Assembly (NCBI GenBank): GCA_035578175.1
Contig: JAQMRL010000003.1
Span: 25,133,672-25,197,671, forward strand
Reading direction: 5' to 3'
DNA length: 64,000 bases
From: Catonia carolina
Taxonomy: Eukaryota > Arthropoda > Insecta > Hemiptera > Achilidae
Positions 22,561 through 34,270 of this stretch are shown piece after piece. Each line of letters opens with the position of its first letter. Position 1 is the first letter of the stretch. The notes below the pieces were generated by a model, which was given only the letters and a program-made list of their open reading frames with translations, searched no databases and had not been told where the DNA came from. Position numbers and translations under genes: made by a program.

Positions 22561-24368
22561 GCAATGAGGGCGTAACTGAGTGAGCTACCATGCCATTTTT
22601 AAAGTAATTCCATAAAATCGAACTAAAATAATGAATCATTCGCGCCTCGTATTATTAAAGGAAGAAACACATGAAATAGCTTATCTGCAACTGCCTACGA
22701 TAAAACGACATTGGTGATACTCCTCACATTGGCAATACTTATCGACTGCATCAACTGAAAATGTAGAAACCTGAAGAACTAAAGATGTGGATGAAGAATA
22801 TCATAATATAGTAAGGAGACATCGGGACCCTAGACATCTTTCCACTCACAAATCAGATTATTCTCCAAACCGTTGTAAACGGTGTACCTTCATTGTTATA
22901 ACAACTCCACGATTCCGGCTTACTTTCAAGAAAGACACATTTACAACAGACTCGGGCTTTTCCGAATATTCCAGGTTTTCAGTCGTAGCTCAGTGATTAA
23001 AAACACCACAGCTCTTCGATATACCTGTAAGCCTTCTTGCAGCGATCATTCTACACAGGTACCGGTGGACGCCGCGCCTGCCTAGACATCTTCGGTGTGC
23101 ACTATGAAGCCACTTTGCTGCAGAGATCCTTTCTAAAAACGAAGATAACAGCTAACCCATCACCACTGCTGTATTATATTTTCATTAAACTTAAAAACTC
23201 CTTTCACTGAGTATGCTTTAATAAGTGACCTTATTGAAAGGCCACTACACTACTTGGGTTAAAATTATCACCGATTTGTGGACACTTCCGAACTAATCAC
23301 TGGAGAAATATTGATGTGATGGAGTGGCAGGGCACTCCACGTTAACTTTTTTTTATTATTAACTTTATCCAAGAGAGACCCAAAAGAGAGGTCATGCCAA
23401 ACTTTAGGTCCTATTGAACTAAGGATCGGCGTGGCATTTGCTTTAGGATCAGATTTTGATTCGAGCCTTAGCACGAACCTATTACCAGTATACCATTTGT
23501 TAAATAAAAATATGGGTGTGTCAGCTGCTCGAAAAATTAGCTATAGGTTCTAATTCAATATTGAGCACTAATTAAAAATGTGTTTCTCGTTAGAGCTTGG
23601 TAATACAACAAGATATTTAGACATAATCACAGAGAATGTCACAAAAAACGCACTACTAGATAACGTCGAGATTCACAAAAATTTATTTTATTTTGAATAT
23701 TAAGATAAGTTATTTATAATTTTGTGTTCAAACAAGCTAAAAACTTAAAATTTTATGAACGCCTGGAACAAAATTGATAAAATTTATTCGAATTTTCAGT
23801 GTTCAATTTTATGCAGTAATCATTTTTGGTAAGGTACGTTAATAAAAAATCACCCAACAATACACGAAAGGAGATGAATCGGCACGTACAAACACGCAAC
23901 ACAAGGTCAAAAATAATGATAAACAAATTGGCGTCATATCGTGTCAAATGATTATAGTACATATTCATACCAGCCACTACGAATTATCACCGAAATGATA
24001 GCTGTTAACCCCGTGGCCCTTCATGTGGTTAATACGAATTTTATGATAGTATTATCAACAACGGCTGTTGTTTACCGTGATTCCTTAATCTATAAAAAAA
24101 AATAAATCAAATAGAATAACTACGTAAACAAATTACATTAAATTATTTTTTGGTAGCAAAATTACATCATCTAAAATATAGGACAGAGGAATCAGCAGAT
24201 CCCCTTGCATGTGCTATTACAAATACACATTACTTTTTCACGTACACAAAATTTACAAAAACAAAAAACAGTTTCAAAGTTCTCTAATTAAAAAAAAACA
24301 TATTCACGTGCGGCTGGATTGTTAAATTAACTGATTTTGACTGCTAGTTCTGTGACTATAAAAAAATC
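22561..24368. other. Unique sequence, no supported gene
   Basis: Several short open frames (22787-22996, 22882-23085, 23268-23474, 23753-23977) lack families and splice context. The first two could be further eroded LINE sequence adjoining the reverse transcriptase, but I cannot show it. Confidence 0.35.
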
Positions 24369-24491
24369 ATTATCTTCTCTTATGATCAGTCCAATAGATG
24401 GTAAATCTTATTATCTTCTCTTATGATCAGTCCAATAGATGGTAAATCTTATTATCTTCTCTTATGATCAGTCCAATAGATGGAAAATCCA
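24369..24491. repeat. 41-bp minisatellite, three near-perfect units
   Basis: Units begin at 24369, 24410 and 24451 with ATTATCTTCTCTTATGATCA. The third differs only near its end (GGAAAATCC instead of GGTAAATCT). Confidence 0.95.
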
Positions 24492-24839
24492 CTTAAAAGC
24501 AGAGGATATAGAGGTGTAAATTATACTAATCAAGAAATAGTTCTGGAAAAATTTTATTCTACACCCAAATTCCGTGATGATTTAAATGAGATTAACTGCA
24601 GGATGAAAAACTTAATACTTTTCAGGAGCTTCAATGTACTTGGAAACTTTTTAATGCAATGAAAAAGTCAACTCTATATATCAACTCAATTCTTGTTCTT
24701 TTGAGGTAAATGAAAAATATTTAGTCTTAGCATTTCAGTAAGGAAATAAATAGAGACATTCTGTCAATTAGAATACTATACTATGAATTATACAATGTTA
24801 CACTCACACGACTTTTTCTTGTGATTTTAATGTAAGGGT

Positions 24840-26460
24840 TGGAAATAGACCAATCCAGGATGTTGTTGGAAATAATGATGAACGAGCTTGTAATAGAAAT
24901 GGTAGATTTAATTGACTTGACAGACTCCAATTATTAAAGAATTACATCTTACCCACTTAGACGAGGGCCAGATAAAATATAAAAGAATCTCACGTTGGGT
25001 TAACGGAACAGTGAGACTTTACAACAGAAGGGTTGGAAAAACGTATTGGCGATATAGAGTATGATGTGCATGGATCGTAGTTAAGGTACAAAATTTTAAA
25101 GGAATTAAATAAGAGACAAAAAGGATCACTTGAATATTATTCCTATTATATAGCACAGATGTTTGGACTACTTCCAAAATACTATCGACTGATGTAATTA
25201 ACAGAAAGAAGGACTAAGAAGTATTTACAACAGTTCAGACAAAAAAAAGTGTAGATAGAATCATGTCAGAACTTCTCTCTGTTCTAGAATCCCCTAAGGA
25301 TCGCAAGGATCTACCTGGATCTGATGTTTTGCCCTCTGAGATATTTAGATATGCTTCTAATATGTTTTGAAGTCAGTTTCTGGATTTTCTAAATATTTGT
25401 TGGAGTAAAATGCAAGTTCCAGTTAACTGGCTGGAGCCCAGTCATTGTTATACCGCTATATGAAAAAAAGGAAAAGGAATGACCCAACCAATTACAGGGA
25501 TATAGTCCCTTGCTGAGCAGGTATAAAATTTAAGCCAAAATGATTTTGTGTAGGTTTAAGTAAAATAGCACATCGCTAATACAGTTGATGCGACTTTAAA
25601 TAAATAAATTAAAAAAAAATAGCAGACATGTTTTTAGAAACACAAGCTGGCTTTTATCCTGTGTGATCTTGTATTGATAATGTTTTTTCACTCACAATTA
25701 ATTGAGAAACACAAGAGAATTTAACATACCTACATTTATGGTATTTGTGGATATACAGAAAGGCTCTGATAAAGTATACAGAACTCACTTACAAAGGGTG
25801 ATGACAGAAAAACGGACACACTTTTCAATTAAATTAGAGTAATAAAGAACATGAATTTTTTCACACTTATAAAGATGATAAACGGTACAAGTGCACGAAG
25901 GGTGTCGGAAGGTATTCGACAGGGAAGCCCTCTGTCACCAATTTTGTTCAATTAGTATCTTGATGCTTAGTGGAATGGAATAATTATATGCAAAAGAAAA
26001 GTTTTGTGAATTCTACTCCTTTAAAAATAATGGCTTTTGGTGATGATTTGGTGTTGTTTGTGGAGTGCAAGTATGATTTGCATAAAAGGTCATCATACAT
26101 TTACTTTAACTGCTGAGCAATATAAACTCCTCATTTCTTTAGAGAAGACAAAGGTGATGGGCTTCAGGGGTTCTGATCATCTCAGAAGCAAAGTAGTTTA
26201 AAATTTGTTAATTTGGGATGTGATGTATCTTATGTACAATCATGAGATGCAGTAATCATATTGCTGAAGATCAAAGGCTAATATACACTTTGAGAAAACT
26301 CAGTTCGGTAAAGTATGGAAGGAAAATTGTAAAATTTTACCACACCTTGGTTCTGTCTGTCTTACTGAATGATCCTGAGTGTTGGACCCTGACTGCTCAG
26401 GAGTTATCAAAAATAGAGGCTACAGAAATGAGGTTGTTCAGACCTTTAACGGGGTATCAT
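24840..26460 (+). pseudogene. Decayed LINE polyprotein with reverse transcriptase, left part
   Basis: Plus-strand frames read WVNGTVRLYNRRVGK (about 25000-25045), DLPGSDVLPSEIFRY (25310-25355), then VPLYEKK-type sequence with the 'NYR.IS' block (25445-25505). A garbled GF block follows near 25645, then ARRVSEGIRQGSPLSPILFN (about 25893-25952), the conserved R.GIRQGSPLSPILFN palm block. The tail reads LIYTLRKLSSVKYGRKIVKF, DPECWTLTAQELSKIEATEM and RPLTGYHL. It is an RTE-like LINE in decay. Its frame is interrupted at 26460 by a TTAA-type insertion and resumes at about 27130. Confidence 0.7.
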
Positions 26461-26464
26461 TTAA

Positions 26465-27126
26465 CCCACTGACTCATTATGACGAGTCAGACTCGCTGCC
26501 ATTTAAAAACACAATTGCGACTTTGACCAGCTGGACTCAGTGCTCGCATCTCTTGACTGTCTTTGATGATAACTGCTCACTGTGTATTTTTTTTTAATCT
26601 TTGTATGTAATTTCAGTTATTTTTAATAGTTCTGAAAGGATCCAGTAGACCTCATTACCAGTTCAGTTCTGACATGGTGTATATATTAAGTCTGTATGAT
26701 TTCCGTTGTTGTTGGTGTAGAAACTAACTAAGTTTCATTGTTTACAAAATGAGTTCGGAATATAATATTGCAAACCTAGCGGACAAAATAACTGGAGAGT
26801 AATGTTTATTTAGTAATGATGAAGAAACGAATAACTAAGAAGTTAAAAATTCAAAAGTTTGATATTAGAATAAAATCATCAAACACAAGGGGACATATTT
26901 TTAAATTATTTTTCTGTAATTTTTTTTTTTTAATTCCTAATTTTGTGTACGTTTCAATCTGTTCAATTCAGAACAATAAGCAACCCCATGACCCAATGAG
27001 ATGAGGATGATGTGTATGACGTGTAAATGAGGTAATTTTAAGTGTTAATATTTACATAGAAATGAAAAATAAAAAAGTAGTAATTTAGAACAAAATAAAT
27101 CATCAAAAAATTGGTCAGTCAAAGGG
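26465..27126 (+). mobile_element. piggyBac-like nonautonomous element inserted in the LINE
   Basis: TTAA (26461-26464) is followed by CCCACTGACTCATTATGACG. The right boundary GGTCAGTCAAAGGG (27113-27126) is a rough inverted match, CCCTTTGACTGACC. The right TTAA is mutated. LINE coding stops at one edge and resumes at the other. An ATG at 26749 opens a short frame, MSSEYNIANLADKI, followed by acidic residues, like the N terminus of piggyBac transposases. The core is deleted. Confidence 0.5.
26919..27033 (-). mobile_element. SINE C, 5'-truncated copy nested in the piggyBac-like element
   Basis: Matches the 3' 115 bp of SINE C (AATCTGTTCAATTCAGAACA and onward). It is flanked by GTAATTTT (26916-26923 and 27032-27039), overlapping the poly-T and the element end. 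Truncation with a target duplication is the signature of LINE-driven retroposition. Confidence 0.75.
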
Positions 27127-27129
27127 AAA

Positions 27130-27400
27130 ATGGACCATAAACAAAATTATGATAATAGGTATGAACTTGGTGTGCCAGGGATGATATCGACTATTTAAAA
27201 ATACAGGCAAGAATGATAGTCATTTGTTGAAGATGCCGGATAATCGAACACTGAAATAAGTGTTTATTTACAAGCCAATTGGACAACCTGGTATTGGTGG
27301 ACCTTGAAAGAGAGGACGTTCCAACTTTTTCATAAAATAGCAAACCGATGAGTTTAAAGCTGGAACAGCAGGCCAGGAGGCTTAATACATATTAAAGATG
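27130..27400 (+). pseudogene. LINE C terminus, right part
   Basis: Continues the tail broken at 26460: HLLKMPDNRTLK is in one frame, and VFIYKPIGQPGIGGP follows after a frameshift. This corresponds to the usual 'HL.RM.D.R..K.V..Y.P.G.R..GRPRKRW' end. With 24840-26460 it is one old insertion. Confidence 0.65.
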
Positions 27401-28438
27401 ATTTGTTAAAGTAAGTGTTGTACGTGTCCTTTGGATTTTGTATGCAACTTTTTAGTATATTAATGCTAAGGCGGAGAGATTGCAACCTTCCTACTGTAAT
27501 AGTTACCGTCCAATACTGCTTTGATTTAAAAATTTTATTTATTAGTCAGTATAAGATTACACCTTGTTCATAAATTATAAAAACTCATTTCATGAACACA
27601 TAAAACGTCTAGTATATAATATTACAATAAAGATGTGGCGACAGAAACATAATTTAAACCACTGAAATAGGCAATATGAGGACATGATGCTCATGAAAAT
27701 AATGTCTACCCTTTGAAATAAGTTATGATGCGTAATATACATGGTAAGTGAAAGAGGAGCAAGTAAAAGACTAGAAGATTTTCTGTGATAATGTAGGATA
27801 CAAAAACAATGGGGTTGAGAAACTGGATGATTATATCACTAAATCTACAGATAATAATGTGGAAGGTAAGCTGAAATAAAGCAAGACTTTCACAGAGCTT
27901 CAGCTCAAACAAAAAAGGAAAGGTTAAACTATCTTGATGGACATATTAAATACGGTATTCAAGAATTAAATAAAACATTACAACAAAAATACGCAACATA
28001 AAATTTGTAACTTTAAATGAATTGTTTTACAATCACAAACAATATGGTATGCAGTAGTGATGAAATACAGTTCCTATTATACAAAATAAGGAAACTGTAT
28101 TGTTTTAAATTAATTTACAATTCAATAAGATACTAACTATGCCTTTGTCTAAAATAAATAAATTTGTTCCATGTCACAGTGATTGTAATTTGAAGTCAAT
28201 CACTGTAAATGGAAAAATAGAAATGTTTTAAGTTTGAACACATTATTTGAATTTATTAACACCATTTTTTATGGTAAAGACACTAACTTAATCCATTCAA
28301 AATAGGTATTATGTCACTACAGAGGTTAACTAATAGTAATTGTTACCAGATATTTATGCTGAAAACCACACACTTTGACAAAGTAATTTAATAAACTAAA
28401 TATATATACTGTATATATACACACATATTATGTGTGTG
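27401..28438. other. AT-rich sequence without recognised features
   Basis: No gene supported. An alternating AT tract at 28399-28430 precedes the mariner. Confidence 0.4.
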
Positions 28439-28906
28439 ACAAGGGGCAATCAAAAAGTTCCCAGAATGGTGGTTTAGCGTGCTAATGTTATGACCCATGG
28501 CAATGCTTCCCTAATCACCTTCAAAGAAGGACCCTTGCACACGTACACACTAGCTCCATCGATCCTGCCATAGTTGGAAGCAGCGGTAAAAGGCTTGTTT
28601 CAAAAGCTGTTGGAGCAGAGTCATCACGTTTGATTCGATGTCCTCCATGGTTACAAAATGTTTTCCTTTGAGGCCCATTTTCAGAGTAGGGAACAGCCAA
28701 TAGTCGCTTGGAGCGAGATCTGGAGAGCATGATAGTTGAGGTACAACAGAAATGCAGATTTCAGGGCGAAATTTTTGCACATGCGATATGTGGCTTGGTA
28801 CGTTATCATGATGCAGACACCAGATTCCTGGCCACTTGTCCTATCGCTTCCTTTGAACCGCATCGCGCAACCTGTATAAAACTTTCATATAGAAATGGCC
28901 AGTATA

Positions 28907-29663
28907 GTTACTTGTGTCACGAGTTTGCCTTTGGTTTTAATGACGGGTAAAGGGGGGAAAGCATCAATGCACATGTGTGACTGCTTTGGTATCAGTTCGC
29001 CACTACAACAACGTAAACTATACCCAGAGCACACACAGTATATCACGGAACCTTTTGTAGGTTAACTGTACAAATACCGTATAACTATACAAATGTTATC
29101 GTAAATGAAAATATCGGTTTCTCAAAAATGCGGTCGAACTATTCACAGTGCTGAATGAAATCTAATATGCAGTGTAATAAAATGCAGTGAAGTTGAAGCT
29201 AAACAAAAATGCCTTTCTGTGCCTCTTAACAAAAGTGGTGAGAGAGTAGCTAACTACAGTGATGTTTCTTTCCACAATTCAAAATATAAAGAAAGAAGTT
29301 AAAGACAGTGAAAAAGATAAATTCTTCATCAACAGTATTTTTGAGACCTGGTAAAAAAAGGAAACGGTTATATCAATAAGAAAGTGATGCGATGTGAAAA
29401 GTTATTACTGGTTTTGAAACAAAGGCAAAATTTTAGTTGGAAACTTTGTACGTTAAGAAAAATTCTAAAGGAAATGGGGTTTAAGTGGAAAAAGTGTCAG
29501 TCAGAATGAAGTATATTAACTGAAAGGCAACATGTGATTAACAAACGGTACAATTGCACGATAGTAAAATATAGTGTCTGACTGTTGAGGTTGGCCGCAC
29601 TGTCAGATTTCTTTTCCCTTCCTCACAGCCCATCCATACGCAAAAGGCATTCTTGTGACTGCT
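28907..29663. mobile_element. IS630/Tc1-like nonautonomous element, copy 1, nested in mariner
   Basis: Shares about 750 bp with 39494-40242. Ends are imperfect inverted repeats (GTTACTTGTGTCAC... against AGCAGTCACAAGAATG...). The plus strand encodes the start of a transposase: LSVPLNKSGERVANYSDVS, then TIQNIKKEVKD, then PGKKRKRL, then SWKLCTLRKILKEMGFKWKK. I know this helix-turn-helix and 'LR.IL...GF.WKK' series from IS630-like insect transposases. The catalytic DDE part is deleted. Exact ends are uncertain by several bases. Confidence 0.65.
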
Positions 29664-29764
29664 TATCACAACAGACTGTCCAGAAGGTAAAAACTCATGG
29701 TGCACCAAACGGTCTACAAAGAATGTCATCAGCATCACTTCGACTTTGGGTCTGATGGCATGTA

Positions 29765-30720
29765 ACGGGTGATTCAAAAAGAGCGCCGGTTTTTAAACGG
29801 CTGGTAAATTTTTGTTTATCGGTTGGCAACATTGTTAGACCTCATTTCTATTTCGGAGAACATTCCGATTGACGATTCAGTTGTAGTTTCTCTTATTCGC
29901 AGTGTAGTACTCTCGCAGTCTGTGTCTAACCATGGAGAAGTTTACTATTGCACAACGAGTGTTAATCGTCAAAACATTTTACCAGAGTGGAGAGAGTTAT
30001 GCGGCTACTGTCAGGCGACTTCGCGGTACTCTAGGACGTAATGAAGCACCGAATGAATCAACAGTTCGCAGGCTCATGAAAAAGTTTTTTGAGATGGGTT
30101 CAACAGTCGACCTTAAAAGTTCTGGACGTCGTCGTTCTGGCCGAACTGAGCAGAACGTTGCGTTGGTTCGTGACAGTGTGGCTGTTAGCCCAGCAAAATC
30201 AATACGTCGCCGTTCTCAACAATTGGGTTTACGATGTTCTTCTGTACGGAGAATTCTTCGGTACGATCTCCAATATCACCCGTATAAAATTCAGTTGACG
30301 CAACATTTGAAAGTGGCAGACCACCAGAAGAGACGACAGTTTGTTGACTGGGTATTGAGAAAACGGCAGGATGATGACACCTTCGCAAACAAAATTGACG
30401 CCTTGTGACTTTCATCTTTGGGGTCATCTGAAGTCATTGGTGTATGCCAATAAACCCCGAAACATCAATGACTTGAAGGAGGAAATTCGACGGGTTATCG
30501 GGCAAATGGAAGTCGAAACTTGTTGTGCAGTAATATCCAATTTCATGGACAGCGTTGATGCGTGCCAGCGCAGTAGAGGAGGACACATGCCTGACATCAT
30601 TTTTCATACATGAAATCGGAAGGTAAGATGAACTTGTTGATGTATTTATTTTCAGTTTTTCAATAAAATAAATCTCTTAATTTGATATATCAAAACCGGC
30701 GCTCTTTTTGAATCACCCTA
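29765..30720 (+). mobile_element. DD41D Tc1/mariner element, copy 1, internally deleted, nested in mariner
   Basis: Flanked by TA (29763-29764, 30721-30722). Terminal inverted repeats of about 27 bp begin GGGTGATTCAAAAAGAGCGC. The outermost two bases differ between ends (AC at one, TA at the other), exactly as in copy 2. Length 956 bp against 1360 bp for copy 2, through one internal deletion at about 30396. Confidence 0.95.
29932..30408 (+). pseudogene. DD41D transposase, N-terminal part, truncated by internal deletion
   Basis: The ATG at 29932 (MEKFTIAQRVLIVKTFYQSG) opens 158 codons. The first about 60 residues form a helix-turn-helix, and a second DNA-binding region follows with the basic RRRSGRTEQN linker. 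The frame is open through DDDTFANKI. There the sequence jumps to the LTPCDF region in the wrong frame and stops. The deleted piece holds the first two catalytic Asp residues. The C-terminal coding (30393-30613) survives in another frame. The N-terminal frame has CGA at codon 101, where copy 2 has a TGA stop. This copy cannot encode active transposase but keeps both ends. Confidence 0.9.
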
Positions 30721-31077
30721 TAATTTCTTTGGGAGACGATATTGTGTGCCACTCTGATGACTGCTGTTTCGTCTCAAATTTGTAGGTGAACACCCAAGAC
30801 TCATCACCAGTGATGATCTGTTGAAGGAACGTCGAGTCCTTTGAACTTGTCTAAAACAGCTTGCTGGTGATTGTCATGTGACATTCCATCTGATCCGTGT
30901 TCAGCAGCCTCGGAACATACTACACACTGATGCGTCTCATCTTCAAATCATCATATGGAGCACTGTCCAAACATATTCAATCAAGAGTATGCATGCAATC
31001 ATATTGGTAGTTCAGCTATCTTATCGCTTCTTTGGTGATGGTAAGGAAATTCCGGGAACTTTTTTAACGCCCCTTGT

Positions 31078-32053
31078 ATAAATACTCTAACATAATATAT
31101 TAAGGGAAAATATTTTGTTATAAGAAATTATAGTTGCCAACCTTAACTGATAGTTTAAAAGTTAATCAAACTAGTATTTTTGAAAGTTGAAAGTTAAATA
31201 TTTTCAAAAAGTTAATAAAATATGCATATAACTTTTTCATAGTTTCATATAATAGTTTCATTGCTCTTGAACTAAAAGACTAGTGAACAAAATTTTATAT
31301 TATTTATTTTTCAGCTCCATTTAATTATTTTTCTATTAATCAGCTTCATTTTTCTATTAATTAATACGGGTACAATACTTGAAGTAAGTAAGAACAAAAA
31401 ATTGTTTATTTTTTCAAATTGATGAGTAAAATATACACAGAAGAGTACAGCTTAGTAACTAATTTTTTATCTTTTATTTTAATTTCACAAGTAGGACATA
31501 GGTAAATTCATCTACCCGATAAGGACCATGGTAAAATGAAGAGGAAGTATAGATTCTTATATATTCAGTAAAACCCAAACCTAAAATTTTCTTGCCATTT
31601 ATTTATATCAAGATTTTTCCATGATCTACGATAATAAAAATATGTAAACAATACAAACTGAAACTAATTAACTACTAAAATCCTTCCAGGAGATGTTATA
31701 TCTCCAGTCATTCTATATTTTATTCAAGTGAATAGAGATATAACATCTTCTAGAAAAGCTTTTAATAGGGAATTAAGTAGTTTCAATTTAAATTAATTGT
31801 ATACTCACTTGATGGTGGATCCACAGAAATATATAATTATAAACAAATAAATAAATAAGTGCAAAAAATTAAAGAAGCATTAAAAAAAGTACATGTTAGA
31901 GAAGGTTAATAGTATTTTTTCATTTAAATTGATTCCAAGCTTGACGAATATCATATTTTTCACACTCTTAGCTCATTTAAAAAGCCTAAGAGTTATATAC
32001 ATATAGGCCTAACATCTCTACACATAATATTATTATTATAGATTAAATATATA
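31078..32053. other. AT-rich sequence; short near-inverted segment
   Basis: TTCCAGGAGATGTTATATCT (31685) and, about 50 bp later, AGATATAACATCTTCTAGAA form an imperfect inverted repeat. Otherwise featureless. Confidence 0.4.
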
Positions 32054-33004
32054 GGGTGGGGCAGCATAATTACCTTTTTTTAAATATGCGCCATTCAATT
32101 AGTTGATGTCATAGCGAAGCGCTAGCGGTCTCGTTCGAGAGGCGGGGCTATAAAGTTTTGTTGTGGCACAGTTCAGTCGCCATCATGCATTGGAACAGCG
32201 AGGAGCGTGCGTTTGCCGTTGAGGCCTACTTTTCGAGTGGATGTTCAGTGATCACAACCCAGCGCGCCTTTCAGAATCGCTTTAATTTAGCCTTATTGGC
32301 CCCTCGCCCATCCAACGTGTCGGAACAGCCCATTGGCTGTTCCGGACCCGAAATCAATTGTTGTGGGTCACTTTGTTTAGACAAACTGCAAGTGCGACAA
32401 AACAAAGAACTTGAGTTCGACGGCCCATTAGATCACCTGAGAACATTGAGGCAGTGAGAGCTTCAGTGTTACAATCACCACGGCGTCCAGCGCGCAAACA
32501 TGCATCTGCCCTTGGACTTTCCAACCGTTCTGTTAGGAGATTTCTCCATGAAGACCTACATTACTATCCATACAACATGGCAATTGTGAAGGAGCTGTCA
32601 GAGGGCAGCTCTGACAGAGTGCAGGGCAGAGCTCAATCAGGGGCGATTTGCAATGGCCAGCTCGATCTCCCTATTTGTCCCCTTGTGATTTTTTCTATGG
32701 GGTTTTTTGAAATCCCGTGTTTATTTGAACTGTCCAAGGACCATTCAAGATTTAAAAAACAACATCCAGGAAGAAATTGCCAACATGACGCCTGCTATGA
32801 TTGAAAGGGTAATGACAAACACCAGAAATCGGTATACTCAATGTATCAGGAATGGGGGACGTCACCTACATGATTTACTCTTCAAAACTACGTAAAACAA
32901 AACTTTATGTATGTACCTACATTGTAAAAACCAAATAAAATTTTTCTGACTCAAACAATGCGTTTTATTAAGTTTCGAAAAAAGGTAGTTATGCTGCCCC
33001 ACCA
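32054..33004 (+). mobile_element. Tc1/mariner-superfamily element (second DD41D-like family), internally deleted
   Basis: Inverted repeats GGTGGGGCAGCATAA..ACCTTTTTT at both ends, TA on each side (32052-32053, 33005-33006). Total 951 bp. It encodes the two ends of a transposase and lacks the middle. Confidence 0.9.
32185..32895 (+). pseudogene. Transposase remnant of the 32-kb element
   Basis: An ATG at 32185 opens MHWNSEERAFAVEAYFSSG, a helix-turn-helix start similar in layout to the DD41D protein at 29932. A frameshift follows. Next come AVRASVLQSPRRPARKHASA (32454 on) and VRRFLHEDLHYYPYNMAI, the second DNA-binding region. About 400 bp that should hold the first two catalytic Asp residues are replaced by a short GC-rich junction at 32600-32640. 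The C terminus resumes as LSPCDFF (third Asp) and, in the frame 32707-32895, PRTIQDLKNNIQEEIANM to NGGRHLHDLLFKTT. Inactive by deletion and frameshift. Confidence 0.85.
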
Positions 33005-33006
33005 TA

Positions 33007-33959
33007 TACAACAGCAGTAAGATTCGTTATTATAAATAACAACATATCAATACTCAGAATGACAAAACTCTATTCAATTTAATAGCACAAAATCTAAAAT
33101 AAGAATCATCTGATTCATTAGTCCAACCTATTAATAGGTTGCTATGCTAACCTTCTAGAAGTTCCAAATAGAATACTCCAGAACCTTACAAACAGTCAAC
33201 ACAATACAAACATTTAAGTGTGCGAATGTGATTACATACAAAATATAACATGACAAGGCGCAGGATGCATTTTAAAGATTTATTCATAAACCTAAAAGTG
33301 TCGTTAACTGAAACCCAATGATCAAAAACACCAGAACAAATGTTTCTGCAGCGTAATATCAAAATAGAATGAATATTCAATATTACTTTATGTTCACGGA
33401 ACAAATTATTCAATTAATGATGCCCAAAATTTTTTCCAGTATACATAAACATAGTGAAAAGAATTCAAGTACCTTCTTTCAAATTACCTGATACAACAGC
33501 CAAGAGTGATTGCTACAAGAGTTTAATTGCATAGTCTACGAATCTGAGTAATAGAAAAAGATGATTAAACTGAACAAGATAATAAACTGGACAATGTCAA
33601 CAAACTGGTAGAAAAAAAACGTTCTTGAGTAAGCACTATTGACCAAAAGGCCTCAAACTTAACATGGTTAAAAAAGCCAAAATAAATTTTAAAATCATAA
33701 GCAATTCCACAAAAAGTACTTAATTTTAAAATGTTGAAAGTGGATTATGTTTGGTTATAGAAACTTCTATTGCATTTTCTTTAACTTTTTGAAGCAACAT
33801 TGTGGAGAGCTTTTGCTGCGTTTTATAGTACTACTTCAAAAATTTAAAGCTGCGTGTACAGAACCATAGAAGCTATCTCTTATTCCCTCCACAGTCTAGT
33901 CTCAAGATTTTGCAATAGAACATTTATTTAATTTATTGTTAACAATTTTAATCCATACA
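33007..33959. other. AT-rich sequence, no supported gene
   Basis: The longest open frame (33186-33413, minus) has no recognised family and no intron context. Confidence 0.35.
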
Positions 33960-34270
33960 AAACTCAAAAAGAGTATAGGATAAGTCAGTATAAAAATTTT
34001 CATCTCTTAAAAAGCACTAAAAAGAAACTTAAAATAAAAAAAATTGTCAACATAAAAATTGTCCTGGACTGTGTAATACGACTTATCAATCAGGTAAGAC
34101 TTTATCTCTTTCTTAAATCTGTTATCACATTCAATCACAAACAACCTTTGTGTAAGACAGGACATCAGTTTAAATCCAGTATATGATGGTTTTTTCATAG
34201 AGATAACCTATGAAACTCGGCAAAATCAGAATGGTGCATTCTTGTGTGATAATCCATGAGGCTTTACTAT
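33960..34270 (-). pseudogene. LINE polyprotein C-terminal fragment (jockey-like)
   Basis: The minus strand reads KKPSYTGFKLMSCL and then RFKKEIKSYLIDKSYYTVQD. The pattern 'YSG.K.YN.LP..' followed by 'FK..LK.YL....YYSV.E' is the usual last segment of jockey/CR1-like LINE polyproteins. No reverse transcriptase motif is in reach. Confidence 0.5.

Larger units (their letters stand above)
28481..31060 (-). pseudogene. Mariner transposase pseudogene (three separated pieces)
   Basis: From right to left on the minus strand: TGDESWVFTYKFETKQQSS (about 30740-30800, containing the first catalytic Asp). Then, after the DD41D insert, KVEVMLMTFFVDRLVHHEFL (about 29690-29750). Then, after the MITE, GHFYMKVLYRLRDAV, HHDNVPSHIA (second Asp) and SPDLAPSDYWLFPTLK (third Asp, 28550-28740). 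The last two Asp residues are in the usual mariner arrangement before a C terminus rich in Leu/Gln. The two DNA-binding helix-turn-helix domains are deleted. A stop and frameshifts outside the insertions confirm decay. The transposase would cut at the inverted repeats and integrate at TA. Confidence 0.8.
28439..31077 (-). mobile_element. Mariner (DD34D-type) transposon interrupted by two other elements
   Basis: The terminal inverted repeats are about 28 bp: ACAAGGGGCAATCAAAAAGT at 28439, and on the minus strand from 31077 ACAAGGGGCGTTAAAAAAGT. Two insertions lie inside: an IS630-like MITE at about 28907-29663 and a DD41D element at 29765-30720. Removing both leaves roughly 0.92 kb, against about 1.3 kb for a complete mariner. 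The N-terminal third of the transposase is missing. Confidence 0.85.
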
